A stretch of 64,000 bases of DNA from assembly GCF_037975245.1 (NCBI RefSeq), contig NC_092581.1, positions 18,994,303 to 19,058,302 on the forward strand. Reading direction: 5' to 3'. The DNA comes from Apostichopus japonicus (taxonomy: Eukaryota > Echinodermata > Holothuroidea > Aspidochirotida > Stichopodidae). Numbering within the stretch: position 1 is the first letter of the stretch; the number at the start of each line of letters is the position of its first letter. Below are positions 1-11,996 of the stretch, one piece after another. Position numbers and translations under genes: made by a program. The notes below the pieces were generated by a model. That model saw nothing but the letters and a program-made list of their open reading frames with translations, was not told where the DNA came from and did not search any database.

Positions 1-2080
1 GTTTTACAGATATAATTTCTGAATCACTAGAATTTTGTAGCTTATCAGTATTGCCATTAAATCGGCTAGAAAGTAAACAAAATGGTCAATCGTTCTCATA
101 TTTCAAAAGCATTTATCTGCCATCCTTAAAAAAATTGGTTTTATCTCGCTGACACAGTTAATAATAATTTAAACTCAATAAAACCTTCAAGGGCATTATT
201 TTTGGAATCTTTTTAACAACATAAGCAGAATAAAAATGTTCTTAGTACCTATACTAATGATCGTTGAAAACTGCATATAATTTTGATTGTAACCAGTCGT
301 ATTTTTGACCAAGCTATCTACTATTCAGAAGTTCAGCGACCATTTTTATGCTGGGGTGGGGGGGGGGCTGATATTATATGTCGTCAAGGGGAAATGGTCT
401 TTCTATAAGTTGTGGTAGTGCGCCGGGAGGATTCGTGGATGCTAAATGGTGCTATATTTTGCAACTTTTGACACACTGTTCAGGAATTTGTGACTTGTTT
501 AGGTTGTACCGCACATTTTCATGTCATATATATCTCTGTACTGATGTGTACCGTTTTCTTCGTTATTAATGTTCCGTCTGCTAGTGGGTGAAGGATGGGG
601 CTGACTCCCCCCCCCATGATTTGATTACACATTTACCCCCTGGTACTACTTGCACATATATGGACAGCCCTGAATCTGATGAGAGATCTTTGCGATTACA
701 ACCGTTCTAAACAGTCAGATAAAAACCCCTTCTATACAATATAGAAAACGTTTGTAACTCACAAGTTGTATATAAAAATGTTTGTATTTTGGTCAACAAT
801 TTGACCAACCCTAACAAGTATTGCCTCCAAAACAAGATTGTAATCGGCCAAACCAAACACGTCCTTCTTGTCCAAAAGCTTTGTTTCTCATAAAAGTGAT
901 TGTTTAACAGTAGAGTGATTAATGAATCTAATACTCAATATTTTGTCGCTCAGATACCTTTTCATACCAGTGTTAATTACATGCTCCAAGACTTCGTATT
1001 TAGTTCATTATTTGAAATGAAATGATCGGTGACGAAAATAAGCTGCATTGATTACAAGAGTTTCACTAATTAAATAAGATTAGCTAATAATCTGCTATAT
1101 CTTATTCTGTTTCTGCCTCTCTTTCTCTTCTTCTTCTCCTACCTTAAAATGTGTTACCTCATAATGACGTCATAAGTAATTAACATACGTACACCTTGAT
1201 GAATTGGTACATGTATATACCAACAGTTCGTGATTGACAAAGTGAAAGTATCCTGACATTATCTATCCCCTGTTTCGTCGCCACTATCTTCGTCTGTCAA
1301 TTTTTCAGCGGAATTTTAGTTTTTTCATTATCGTTTACATCAGAACGCTTGGGTTATCTTGAGGTCTCTTGGTCATCAGTGAGGTTAAAAGAGCGAGATG
1401 AAAATCGAAAAACCAAAAATAAAAAAATAAAAAAGATGAAATCGCTGGAAACCTGCAGCCTACTAGCGGAACATTTGCAGCTTAAAAAAATGACGGCCTT
1501 GGATGCGCGGCGCGAAAAAAAAGAAGGCAAGAAAAAGGAAGAGTACCTTGCAGTAGAAAAAAACTTCATCGCCCCCATCTGTTCTCTACTATGCTTGTTA
1601 AACACTCCTTTTACTTCTAACCTGACAATTCTTCCTCTAGCCTGAGGCTTCCATCCCTCGGGGCCGCTCTCGTTCTACCTCAACGAACACTACTGCATCG
1701 CAAATACGAATTTAGCTCAAGTTCACTTGTTCTTCTTCTTACCGGTCACCCATTCGCACGGCGAGGGGAGGAAAGCTATACGTGTGTAAAGATAACATTT
1801 ATTCAACAAATTTGATTAATCGACCGTCCGTCCAAATAGATTTTTCTCGATCGATTTCAAAGTCTTTTTTTTTTCTGTTTCTCCTTTCTTCGGTTTTAGT
1901 TTGTCTTTTTTTTGGGTTTTTCCTTCTTCCTATTCATCGCCTTCTTATCCAAACTCTGTCACTAACAATTTAGCTGTTACAAGGTTATTTGGGCAAGGTA
2001 TGTATAGATATATAGCCGTATATACTACGCATTATGTAATGACCTCTGATATATATAGATACATACATACACACATACAC
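1..2080. other. No gene seen
   Basis: AT-rich sequence with a G run at 355-367 and a C run at 608-616. The lysine-rich frame at 1349-1645 has a mirror frame on the other strand and no family resemblance. 1,860-1,925 is T-rich. Confidence 0.5.
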
Positions 2081-2119
2081 GCATACATACATACATTTAT
2101 GTATATATATAATATATAT

Positions 2120-2153
<34 letters not shown>

Positions 2154-2172
2154 AATATTATATATCCACAAA

Positions 2173-2206
<34 letters not shown>

Positions 2207-2265
2207 AATGAAAATCGATTTTCATTTATATATATTCATTTGCCTTTGTCATTTACCTCCATTGC

Positions 2266-2315
<50 letters not shown>

Positions 2316-2321
<6 letters not shown>

Positions 2322-2423
2322 ATCGTAATGAGTTGGAAAAGCGGGAGGCCCGTGGTTCGAATCCCGGTGGAGGCTGAAAGTTTTTTCACTGTTCTTGATT
2401 TTCCAACTCATTACGATTTTCAT
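2316..2423 (+). repeat. SINE hairpin unit 1
   Basis: Arms 2316-2340 (ATGAAAATCGTAATGAG...) and 2399-2423 are perfect reverse complements over 25 bp. The 58-nt loop contains a consensus pol III B box GGTTCGAATCC at 2354-2364 and GGAGGCTGAAAGTTTTTTC. Confidence 0.85.
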
Positions 2424-2463
2424 TTATATATATTCATTTGCCTTTGTCATTTACCTCCATTGC

Positions 2464-2515
<52 letters not shown>

Positions 2516-2521
<6 letters not shown>

Positions 2522-2623
2522 ATCGTAATGAGTTGGAAAAGCGGGAGGCCCGTGGTTCGAATCCCGGTGGAGGCTGAAAGTTTTTTCACTGTTCTTGATT
2601 TTCCAACTCATTACGATTTTCAT
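2516..2623 (+). repeat. SINE hairpin unit 2
   Basis: Same arms (2516-2540 and 2599-2623) and B box (2554-2564) as unit 1, exactly 200 bp downstream. The two sequences are identical over the unit. Confidence 0.85.
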
Positions 2624-2663
2624 TTATATATATTCATTTGCCTTTGTCATTTACCTCCATTGC

Positions 2664-2729
<66 letters not shown>

Positions 2730-2735
<6 letters not shown>

Positions 2736-2837
2736 ATCGTAATGAGTTGGAAAAGCGGGAGGCCCGTGGTTCGAATCCCGGTGGAGGCTGAAAGTTTTTT
2801 CACTGTTCTTGATTTTCCAACTCATTACGATTTTCAT
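2730..2837 (+). repeat. SINE hairpin unit 3
   Basis: Arms 2730-2754 and 2813-2837, B box 2768-2778. It follows a longer TA run than in the other units. The post-unit flank has one G for A change (TTGTCGTTTACC), so the units differ slightly. Confidence 0.85.
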
Positions 2838-2874
2838 TTATATATATTCATTTGCCTTTGTCGTTTACCTCCAT

Positions 2875-2927
<53 letters not shown>

Positions 2928-3100
2928 GGATATACAATATGTATATATATAAACATATATATGTTTATATATATACATAATATATATCCACAAATATATA
3001 TATATGTTTATATATATACATAATATATATCCACAAATATATATATATATGTTTATATATATACATATTATATATCAACAAATATATATATATATGTATA

Positions 3101-3883
3101 GAAAGTTTATCGTTAATTTTACAATGATGTATTGTTCATTGATGAAGTACATTCTATAGGCCTGTCATTGTATACGCTACCGTAAACGACAATGTTTACT
3201 CAACGTTAATGTTATCAGCACTGTTCGCTTGGCTACAGAAATTATGCAGAAAACTTTGACATTCTGCGATCTTGATAAAATAGAAATAGTTATTGTCAAG
3301 AGATGTTTATTATAACCTATAAGATCAAAATGCCACAAAGAGGAAGAATTTCACCTGCATGCGAAAAGGTTTCAAGCTGTTATTATTTATATTTGTCATT
3401 TTGTTTTCTTCTTAAATGATACAATATCTGACAGAATAAGGCATTTCTTATCAAATATCATGATTTATGAGAATCATACCTGTAGTGAATGTTTGTTTGT
3501 TTGTATCCATAGAGACGTCATCATACTTAGCGGGAATAAACACTGTTCATTGAAAAACATCTTAAACATCAAATATATGCATTTACATATATTGTTCACG
3601 TTGTTTAATAGCACTATAATTATACTATGTATTTAAAATTGACGATCATTAACAGCATAATGTATGCATGATCTGTAAAGAATAGAATGTGTTAAGATAG
3701 AAACAAAAAGTTAACAAAACAAAAACCGGTGATTACGGTAATATAAATACATTCAAGATGACAACACATGTGAAATTGGCCCAGGACCAGTTCATGCCGT
3801 GGTTGTTATTTTTTCGTTGTTTCGTAACAATCCTTCACATGAACTCAAAGAACAGATCGGGAACTCAGATGTCGCCATGATAG
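3101..3883. other. No gene seen
   Basis: Unique AT-rich sequence between the AT/SINE block and the 75-bp satellite. No coding or RNA signal was recognised. Confidence 0.5.
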
Positions 3884-5120
3884 TCAAACTCATTACACAA
3901 CTGTTTAGTAGTATTAACACATACAAAACACAATACTGAGTTCATCATTATAGTCTCCTTCAAACTCACTATACAACTTTGTAGTAGTATTAACACATAC
4001 AAAACACAATACTGAGTTCATCTTTCTTGTCTCATTCAAACAGAATATATAACTTTATACTCATATTATCACATTTTAACCAATATACTGGATTCATCAT
4101 TCTAGTCCCCTTCAAACTCAATATACAACTTTATAGTAGTACTATCACATATAAACACAATACTGAGTTCATCATTCTAGTCTCCTTCAAACTCACTATA
4201 CAACTTTATAGTAGTACTATCACATATAAACACAATACTGAGTTCATCATTCTAGTCTCCTTCAAACTCACTATACAACTTTATAGTAGTACTATCACAT
4301 ATAAACACAATACTGAGTTCATCATTCTAGTCTCCTTCAAACTCACTATACAACTTTATAGTAGTACTATCACATATAAACACAACACTGAGTTCATCAT
4401 TCTAGTCTCCTTCAAACTCAATATACAGCTTTATAGTAGTATTATCACATATCAACACAATACTGAGTTCATCATTCTAGTCTCATTCAAACACAATATA
4501 TAACTTTTTACTAATATTATCACATCTAAACACAGTATACTGGGTTCATCATTCTATAGTCTCCTTCAAACTCAATATACAACTTTAAAGTAGTATTAAC
4601 ACATACAAAACACAATACTGAGTTCATCATTCTAGTGTCCTTCAAACTCAATATACAGCTTTATAATAATATTATCACATATAAACACAATACTGAGTTC
4701 ATCATTCTAGTCCCATTCAAACACAATATATAACTTTTTACTAATATTATCAGATCTGAACACAGTATACTGGGTTCATCATTCTATAGTCTCCTTCAAA
4801 CTCAATATACAACTTTATAGTAGTTTTAACACATACAAAACACAATACTGAGTTCATCATTCTAGTCTCCTTCAAAGTCAATATACAGCTTTATAGTAGT
4901 ATTATCACATGTAAACACAATACTGAGTTCATCATTCTAGTCTCCTTCAAACTCAATATACAACTTTATAGTAGTATTATCACATCTAAACACAATATAC
5001 TGGGTTCATCATTCTAGTCTCATTCAAACACAATATATAACTTTTTATAAATATTATCACATCTAAACACGATACTGAGTTCATCATTCTAGTCTCTTTC
5101 AAAATCAGTAAACAGCTAAC
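3884..5120. repeat. 75-bp satellite array
   Basis: About 16 head-to-tail units of 75 bp, typified by GAGTTCATCATTCTAGTCTC, then CTTCAAACTCA(C/A)TATACA, TTTATAGTAGTA and TCACATATAAACACAATACT. Units near the centre (4130-4400) are almost identical, while the edges are more diverged. The period is divisible by three, so an open frame runs through it, but I see no sign it is a real protein. Confidence 0.93.
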
Positions 5121-5129
5121 AGTAATATA

Positions 5130-5265
5130 TAGTATATATACATATATATAATTGAAATCGTATAGTAACCCAGAAAAAATTCCAGCCTCCACTGGGATTC
5201 GCACCCGGGCCTCCCGCTTTACATGCGAACACCCTAACCACTAGGCTATGGATGCTGATTGTATG
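5130..5265 (-). repeat. tRNA-derived SINE
   Basis: On the minus strand it carries an A box TAGCCTAGTGGTTAG (complement of 5234-5248) and a B box GGGTGCGAATCCC (complement of 5194-5206), spaced as in a tRNA, then AGTGGAGGCTGGAATTTTTTC and an AT-microsatellite tail. The same AGGC..GGAGGCTG.A segment recurs in the hairpin array at 2.3-2.8 kb. It directly abuts the 75-bp satellite. Confidence 0.7.
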
Positions 5266-5545
5266 TCCAGAGGTTCCAAACCGGTGAGGAAGGTCGTAAT
5301 TCCACTGTAGGCGTTTGTCACCTGTATCGAAACATACTAGTTCTCTTTTGGTGACATATTTGCCTTACTCTAGAGATCAAACGTGATGCTAACCAACTCG
5401 TAATCATTTGTGATTCCAAAAGCCTGATCTAAAAAGAGATACTTTGAACAGACTTTTAACGACAAAGGCAAATGAATTAATATATAATTGAAAACGTAGT
5501 AAGTTGGAAAATCCAGAACAGTGAAAAAACTTCCAGCCTCAATGC
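5266..5545 (-). repeat. SINE-related fragments
   Basis: On the minus strand the sequence at about 5489-5540 (GAAGTTTTTTCACTGTTCTG, then TTTTCCAACTTACTACG) matches the loop and right arm of the units at 2.3-2.8 kb. GACAAAGGCAAATGAAT at about 5460-5476 matches their AT-side flank. It is a rearranged, incomplete copy of the same family. Confidence 0.5.
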
Positions 5546-7649
5546 ATTTTACTCTTTATTTAAGTTACAGATATCATTATCATCATTGTCTTCTATGCTT
5601 TGGCGTTAAACAGCGTAAAATAAAACTGTAAACATGGAAGCAGAATCATGAAAATTTGAAAGTATTTGAATAATCAGTGTTGATGACCCTATTTTTTTTT
5701 TCTTTCTACGTATGTAGTTGTAAAGAATTGGGATAATTGCTTTGATATACTAGCTCCTCAAGTTCGAAATTTAAATGTTCATCAAGTGCCACGTGGCATG
5801 ATAACTGAAGCCATCACCTATCGTAATCAGAATCATTTCCGATACCGCATCTGGCCGTTACGAATTACCAGACTGTCGCGGTCAGATAAAATGACAACCG
5901 TTGTGTCAACCGTTGTATGTTGTGTGTCGAGCAGAACAAAATAGTACTTCCTTAGAAACGAAAAAAAAACGGTACTAAATAGAGGACGCTATTGCAAAAT
6001 AAACCATTCACATAAACTTGTGTCTACTTATTATATACGTGAGCTACATTGTGGTTCGCTTCATGTTACATGGAGATCTAAGGAAATCTTTTGAAAATCT
6101 ATTTAATTCATTGGGAATAAATCTCTTTTAAGACAGTTAAGAAAATAAACAATTAAATGTGGAATTTTTTCTAGATTTTTTTAGATCTACTTTGGAGAAA
6201 AAGTAACGTTCAACGTAATATGTTACCTTTCAATTATTCACTTAATGTTAAATTCATGATTAATTTCAAGCTATTATTCAGCTTTTTGTGTCTTTGGTCT
6301 GCCTAATTGACCGAATATTTAGCAAAGGTTGCAATGGATCAAACTAAGACACCATTAAACAGTCGTAATCAAACTTATTTCAACAAATAGGACACGAAAT
6401 GCATCAAAATGGCTTCTTAGTTTAACAGTATAAAAACTGTCATTTAAACTTGGTTTCAAATGATAAGAGAGAAAGGATTTATGATTTGATAGAACTCATA
6501 TTAAAGAATTGAAACATTTTTCTTTCTTTCAATACAGTGTCCTCCAGTTTTGTAACTAACTTTTCCTTTCGTGAAGGTTTTTTTTTTTGTGTGTGCTTTC
6601 TTCCTCACTTTCATTTCTAATTCCCCTTTTCCGGTTACATTTTAGGCAACACAACTCAGAGTTATATTACAGGCGTGCCACCTGTTTAAGTAAGTTAATT
6701 TCCCATCGCAGCTGTATGTAAATATAGGCTAAACGTTGAATATGAGAAAGAGAACCCGACATACCAATTCCTATTTCTGGAAAGCAACTGGAAGGGCATT
6801 TTTGGGCATTTGCATCTATTTTACGGGTTGTTTAAGAATGAACCAAAGTTAAAAAGTTTATGCTCGTGTCATGTATAGAAAACCGTATTCAGCCACGAAG
6901 TATATAGTCTTTTGGATTCATTCGTTTATTTCAACAGCCATTCCGCCATGCACCAGCGGGACTAACATCACTAATTTTGGAAACCCCAAAAAATAGAGGT
7001 AGTTTGTTTGCTTGTGGATAAAAAATGATGAATATATATCATAAAAAGTCTTCAGTTTGGGATGTACTTTGAAAAGATTAAATGTTTGGTATATGCTAAT
7101 TCATGATTGTTAAAGTTGGGGTTAGAAGTTGGATGAGCTTGGGGGTAAAGATCCATCATTTCTCACCTTTCAGTCAATATTTAGGTTGTAATAGAAAACA
7201 TGCCCCATACAGTCCACTAGAAATTGTGTTAGTAAACCTCAATTTATCTTCATTCTGTATTTACTGAAGAAGGATTAAGCAAACAAAACTGAAACAGGTG
7301 TGTATAAGTGCCAAGCAGTTTGTAAAAGATTCGTCATAGCAAAAATGAATCAGTTTATTTAAAGTTGACTTCATATTTCGACGCACGTATGAAGGAATTT
7401 TATGCAATAGCAATACTCTCCATATTGTTAATTTCCAATATTTGCTAAGGCCATTTCGAAAACATGTGCCATTTCCGTGAGTTAAAAATGTAATTTTTCT
7501 ACCAAATTGACCATCTATTCACGACTCCACCCTCTTTTTAACCCTCCCAACCCTACCCCACCCGTACCCTACATCCCACCTACATACCCACATATGTGCG
7601 TGGCTCATCTTGCCCTCTGTATTTAGGATAGAAAAAGTCAACCTGTGTA
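5546..7649. other. No gene seen
   Basis: Unique AT-rich sequence without long open frames. Short T or A runs only. Confidence 0.5.
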
Positions 7650-7654
7650 TCATA

Positions 7655-7717
<63 letters not shown>

Positions 7718-7718
7718 C

Positions 7719-7786
<68 letters not shown>
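7650..7786. repeat. TA microsatellite with CATATA core
   Basis: About 135 bp of nearly pure TA, interrupted by four CATATA units at 7705-7728. Confidence 0.95.
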
Positions 7787-7789
<3 letters not shown>

Positions 7790-9420
7790 GCAATAACATA
7801 ATGACAAATATATTCGATATTCGCTTAGTTCACTCAGGTGGTGACATACTCCACCCACTCATAAACTTCTTAGTTGCCTCTTCTTTCGTATGCTACAACC
7901 TGACAACGCATAAATCTTTTTGTGTATATATTATATGATTGTGCAAGACATTAAAAAGAAACTCAAGAAGAAAATGGATATTTAAAATATGAATATTTTT
8001 ATCACAATTAATAGATTGAAAATATTATGTCATATCTCCTTGAGTTCATTATACGTTGCTTTTCTTATTCGTTTCTAAAATGGAATGTATATACATTTTA
8101 GTAATTTTATTGGTGGGCGTAAAAGTTAGGGCAATGTCCAATGAATATTCATTATTGCGATTTTGGGATTTGGGAGGTCAGATTGAATAAAAACATAGTC
8201 AATACTTAAAAGAGATATCTTAGAAAGGCATTTCTCGGGAGATTCGTCACCACCCTTCGTTGGAAACAATTCACTCAAAGTTTGTAATAAATTTCAACAA
8301 TGTTAATAGTTTCATTTTGATTAGCCTAAGATGCTTTACAAATTTGTCTTTTAAAGTTTCAGTTTTATGCATAGATTCTAACTGATTCATATGTTTACGC
8401 TTTCGAGTATTCGTTAATGAATGATATAGGCTTGAAACAACTTGATCGTCGGTCGTTGTGACACTGGAGGAAACCATAACACTTTACCCTTTGCACTTAA
8501 GGTATATATATTCAGTTTTTTTTTTGGCGCGCTTAAACTGCGTAAACAAGTTGTGTCGTCTGCGTTTGTTTATACTGGTATTTTTACTAGTGAATTGTCG
8601 TTAGGGATTATGGGAAACGATTGCCCTGGGGTACACCCTTGCCTCTCGAACCAGTCAAAATGTTTAGCGAGGGTGTGTTTGATTGGTGTGAAGACCCTAA
8701 GGGTACAAATGATGTAACGATGAGTAGCTCTTGCTTGTACCACGTGTGTCCGAGAGGGATAGGGCAAAAAATAGAGCAATTGGGTTTCGGAAAATGGGAA
8801 GAAATAATTGAAGCGTACTCCTTGTCAATTGCTTGTTCCTTTGAGATGAAAAGTTTTCTTTACAAAGACCGACACCGCATTACGTGTAATAAGGTTAAAA
8901 TTGCGACCTGCTTCGATGACGGAATCAGTGACGTCATCTTACTGTATCATCAAACATGGATGGGTTAACAGGGATTTTTCCATTCCTCTTTGTTATGTAA
9001 AAGGAGAGCAGATATTTTCGAATTAAGAAAAGGTTCTGTGTAGGTATGTAAAGAATTTCAATTAGTTTCAGCTAGAGGTGTACGGTACGTGAATGGCCAA
9101 ATACGAATAATCAACTAGATATTATAAGACCACTAGTTGATGTTAAACATTTAATTATGCCAAACCGGCTCTCCATAATCATCGTCATCATTTTGTTATG
9201 TTCGTCTGGCACCCTATAGAGTATAATGGGTTGCTCTAAGGATCCAATACAGTCGATGTCATCTTATTCTGAGGAAATGTGTATGAGCACTTCAAAGTTA
9301 TTCATCACAAAACTCGTTACTTAATAAATTAATATTTTTATGGGATAACCTAGAAATTCGTTTCAGTTCATCTTGAACTGCATGTAAACTCAGACATGAA
9401 CTCCAGGTCCATGAACTCAA
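7787..9420. other. No gene recognised
   Basis: Overlapping short frames occur at 8442-8968, the longest 115 codons (8621-8968), with somewhat higher GC than the surroundings. I recognise no domain or splice structure there. It could be a repeat remnant. Confidence 0.4.
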
Positions 9421-9785
9421 CATTCTATTCCATTCCATTCTACTTCATTCCATTCTACTCCATTCTATTCCATTCTATTCCATTCTACTCCATTCTACTA
9501 CATTCCATTCTACTCCATTCCATTCCATTGTACTTCATTGTACTCCATTGTACTCCGTTCTATTCCATTCTATTTCATTCCATTCCCTTCTATTCTATTC
9601 CGTTCCATTCCATTCTATTCTATTCCGTTCCATTCCATTCCATTCCATTCCATTCCATTCCATTCCATTCCATTCCATTCCATTCCATTCCATTGTACTT
9701 CATTGTACTCCATTGTCCTCCGTTCTACTTCGTTCTATTCCATTCCACTACATTCTATTCTCTTCCATTCTATTCCATTCTATTT
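9421..9785. repeat. CATTC pentanucleotide satellite
   Basis: Some 360 bp of (CATTC)/(TATTC) with regular variants such as CACTC and GTACT. It is purest at about 9625-9690. It is reminiscent of the ATTCC-type simple satellites of vertebrates. Open frames in it are artefacts. Confidence 0.93.
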
Positions 9786-11533
9786 GTTTTCATTTATTTA
9801 TTTTATTTATTTTTATTTTTAAAGAAATCTCTTGCAAATATAAAATAAAAAAACTGACCGTTTTTCCTTTCAATTTTTCTTTATTCTATAGTCATCAAGA
9901 TAACATGGATATTTACATAAACAAAGCAACTCTTGCACCTAATTTTAATTATTATACTGTTATTGTATTGTCTCAACTTCTATACCTCACTGTATTGACT
10001 GTACATCCATTCAAACATTGGCATAACCACTACATGTACTGTCAACAAGGTATTACATATTCCTAAGCACACCAGTATGCCAACATTTTCTTCTCATTAT
10101 TCCGTTATTTTTTTCAATGCGACTGTTTCAAACGTTTGTTACCATGGTGATATCTGCATCTTAATTTATTGCCCCATTTAAATTCAACTTCGATTTTTTT
10201 TTTTTTTTTGGAGGGTTCATTTGGGATCAATTTATAAAAAACAAATTGCCAGTAACTGTTTGGAATTGAGTTGTTTTTATATATATTTGATTGTTATAAT
10301 CACGACAATAACACACATATAGATATATAGGTTTTAATTACATTACAGTTTAGTCAGTGTGCAAAATCGTGTTTGCCTCTAGATTTAATTATGTAATTGA
10401 ATAAATAAAGGTTTTACGGCTTATTTGTGAAAGATTTAATCAAGTATTGATATATCAATCAGGCAGACAAACCAAATTGTAGAAGAATTTATTGATTTCT
10501 AAATTGAAAAATAAAATAAAAAATCGTACGATATGCATTGGAATTGTAAATCAAATTGCGCGATGTACACTTACCTAGCTTCAAGTCAGCGATGTACATA
10601 AATATGGTGAAAAAAAGAAATATGTTTCTCTTTCATTGCTAAGATTTGGGGAAAAAATATCAAAACGTGTGATATGAAATACACTGCAAGTTAATTGTAA
10701 TTGCAGAATTATAAAATTGATAATAGTCATGAATACGAAAACTTAAACAAGAATGATTAAATACCTTTTTAAGTTCTTTAAGAAAAATACACGGATTAAA
10801 AATGTCAGTCACAAATTGCTTGAAATGATATGAGAATTTCTTCTGACGTCACTATAATAATTGCTTATTATGAATAATTAAATTTTGTGATTTTACAAAC
10901 TGATAACGAGTTAACATTTTCAACCATATTTCTGCTTGCGAAATGGCGTCTTCTAGTGCTGCATGCAATGTTATGCAATCAACTTAGGATTAACTTAGGA
11001 TCTGTTTGTAACAATTTTTGTAATGAAATGTTCACTCAGTTTGATTGAATTAGCTCAAAAATGAATATAATAAATACGGAATATGCATTATTAATCCTTT
11101 CCTTATTTTCGTATGAAAAAGAGGGGCGTACTTGTTTAATAAGTCTCTAACGTCAACAGTGAAGAACATAAGTTAAGAATGAAAGATAATTTCATTTATG
11201 ATCAAAATAACATATGACATCTTGTGTGATAACAAAAACTCACAATAACAACAAAAAATCGTTAGTTTTGTTTAAATCGATAAGCATCAACAGCACAATG
11301 GCCGTTTAAAGGCCAATAAAATATATGGGTATTCAGTGTTTCCTACATATCATGACTACACTTACTCTTGAGAATAAATTTAACTTTCATTCATAACTAT
11401 TTTAATCAACTCATGATAATGATTTTCTTTATTACAATTTGTGTTACCTTATCCTTTGGAAAATGCGTGTTTTTGATATTTTCATTTCTGCACAAAAATT
11501 CTAAATTGAAAAGTGAAAAAGGAAAGATTCATG
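9786..11533. other. No gene seen
   Basis: Very AT-rich unique sequence with no open frame of note. Confidence 0.5.
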
Positions 11534-11541
11534 AAAATAGT

Positions 11542-11988
11542 CAGGGGCGGGTTTAAATGTGTGAAAAGTGGCCGGTGGGGGGGGGGTGGTTAATTCTTGG
11601 GGAGGGATCTAAGGTCCTCTTTGAGATACATTTGGATTTGTAAAGCCCCCAGATGTAATATGGTACAATATTTATACGTCAATTCCAAGTCTCAGTTTTG
11701 TATTTGAAAATGTAATTATGCTTTCGGCATAAAAGTGTTGCTAGATTATTAAGCGACATAAAAAGTAACAAATGGATTGAAATAAGGATTGTCAGAATGG
11801 GTCGATCTTTTTTATAGCCTGTGTAATGGAATTATGAATAAGTATAAAAGTATCGCAGAGTTGTCTATATTGCTGTGGCATAACCAACCAAATGATACCG
11901 ACCGAATTGGGTAAAAAAGCCAACTCAATGTCTGGGAAAAAGTGGGGTCGGGGTAAAGTACCCCCCCCCCCCCGTAATCCCGCCTATA
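11542..11988. mobile_element. hAT-type MITE
   Basis: Left end CAGGGGCGGGTTTAAA, right end read inward TATAGGCGGGATTACG. Flanking octamers AAAATAGT (11534-11541) and CAAATAGT (11989-11996) agree at 7 of 8 positions. G and C homopolymers lie inside the ends. The internal GATCTAAGGTCCTC...GAGATACA also occurs at about 21582, so the two copies belong to related families. Confidence 0.75.
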
Positions 11989-11996
11989 CAAATAGT

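Larger units (their letters stand above)
2090..3100. repeat. AT microsatellite block with tandem SINE-hairpin units
   Basis: Long TA runs interleaved with three near-identical units spaced 200 and 214 bp apart, each carrying a 25-bp perfect inverted repeat around a tRNA-like B box. After 2,930 it becomes a tandem of CCACAAATATATATATATG...TATATATACATAATATATAT units (about 60 bp). All open frames here are translations of simple repeat. Confidence 0.9.

Noticed and set aside
1349-1645. Lysine-rich 98-codon frame
   Set aside because: Low complexity, with an equally long frame on the opposite strand and no splice or family evidence.
1901-3023. Several frames made of Tyr-Ile repeats
   Set aside because: Translations of the TA microsatellite and SINE units.
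4027-4503. 158-codon open frame with 25-residue internal repeats
   Set aside because: It is only the translation of the 75-bp satellite, whose period is a multiple of three.
9396-10066. Frames of Phe-His-Ser-Ile-Pro repeats
   Set aside because: Translations of the CATTC pentamer array.
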